The position numbers were made by a program, and so were the translations under genes. The notes below the pieces were generated by a model. That model searched no databases, was not told where the DNA came from, and was given only the letters and a program-made list of their open reading frames with translations. From Dictyoglomota bacterium (GTDB lineage: Bacteria; Dictyoglomota; Dictyoglomia; Dictyoglomales; Dictyoglomaceae), in NCBI GenBank assembly GCA_029776735.1, contig JAKOUL010000062.1, positions 1 to 15,278 on the forward strand: 15,278 nt of DNA, in the 5' to 3' direction. This document shows positions 15,272 through 15,278 of the stretch, piece by piece; position 1 is the first letter of the stretch, and the number at the start of each line of letters is the position of its first letter.

Positions 15272-15278
15272 GAGAAAG

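Overview
The window looks like the chromosome of an AT-rich, probably thermophilic bacterium. Lysine, glutamate and isoleucine dominate the proteins, arginine is written almost only as AGA/AGG, the coding strands are purine-rich and genes overlap tightly. The GyrB tail, the KhpA-containing ribosomal operon and the overall style fit Dictyoglomus or a Firmicutes-like thermophile. I infer Dictyoglomus with moderate confidence and cannot prove it from this sequence.

Layout. Positions 1-131 are the tail of gyrB, followed after 8 bases by a 693-residue protein I do not recognise. A small four-cysteine protein on the minus strand (2211-2342) overlaps the end of that gene and shares a divergent promoter region with the next operon. 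From 2469 runs larB-larC (nickel-pincer cofactor synthesis) and guaA (GMP synthase), head to tail. Next comes a 1.74 kb inserted segment with a single HEPN-domain gene, then a LUD/LutC-like gene that originally followed guaA directly. Convergent to it is a two-gene minus-strand unit: a cysteine-free ArsR-family repressor and a DUF554 membrane protein. A family 2 beta-glucuronidase (9455-11185) is divergent from arsR. The rest is a housekeeping operon behind a strong sigma-A-type promoter at 11191-11219: ffh, rpsP, khpA, rimM, trmD, rplS, lepB. It covers protein targeting, ribosome assembly, tRNA modification and signal-peptide removal.

The main discovery is the segment between guaA and the LUD gene. 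A 13-base exact direct repeat covers the last four codons of guaA (5900-5912) and recurs just before the LUD ribosome-binding site (7640-7652). The right copy still reads Ile-Glu-Trp-Glu-TGA, the displaced original 3' end of guaA. Removing one repeat plus the interior restores a compact guaA-LUD junction with 16 bases between stop and start. The interior carries one gene with foreign codon use (9 of 16 arginines are CGN, against 2 of 21 in guaA) that encodes a Swt1-like HEPN protein with an RNKVAH motif. This is the signature of a site-specific integration at the guaA 3' end delivering a candidate antiviral ribonuclease, but with no integrase of its own.
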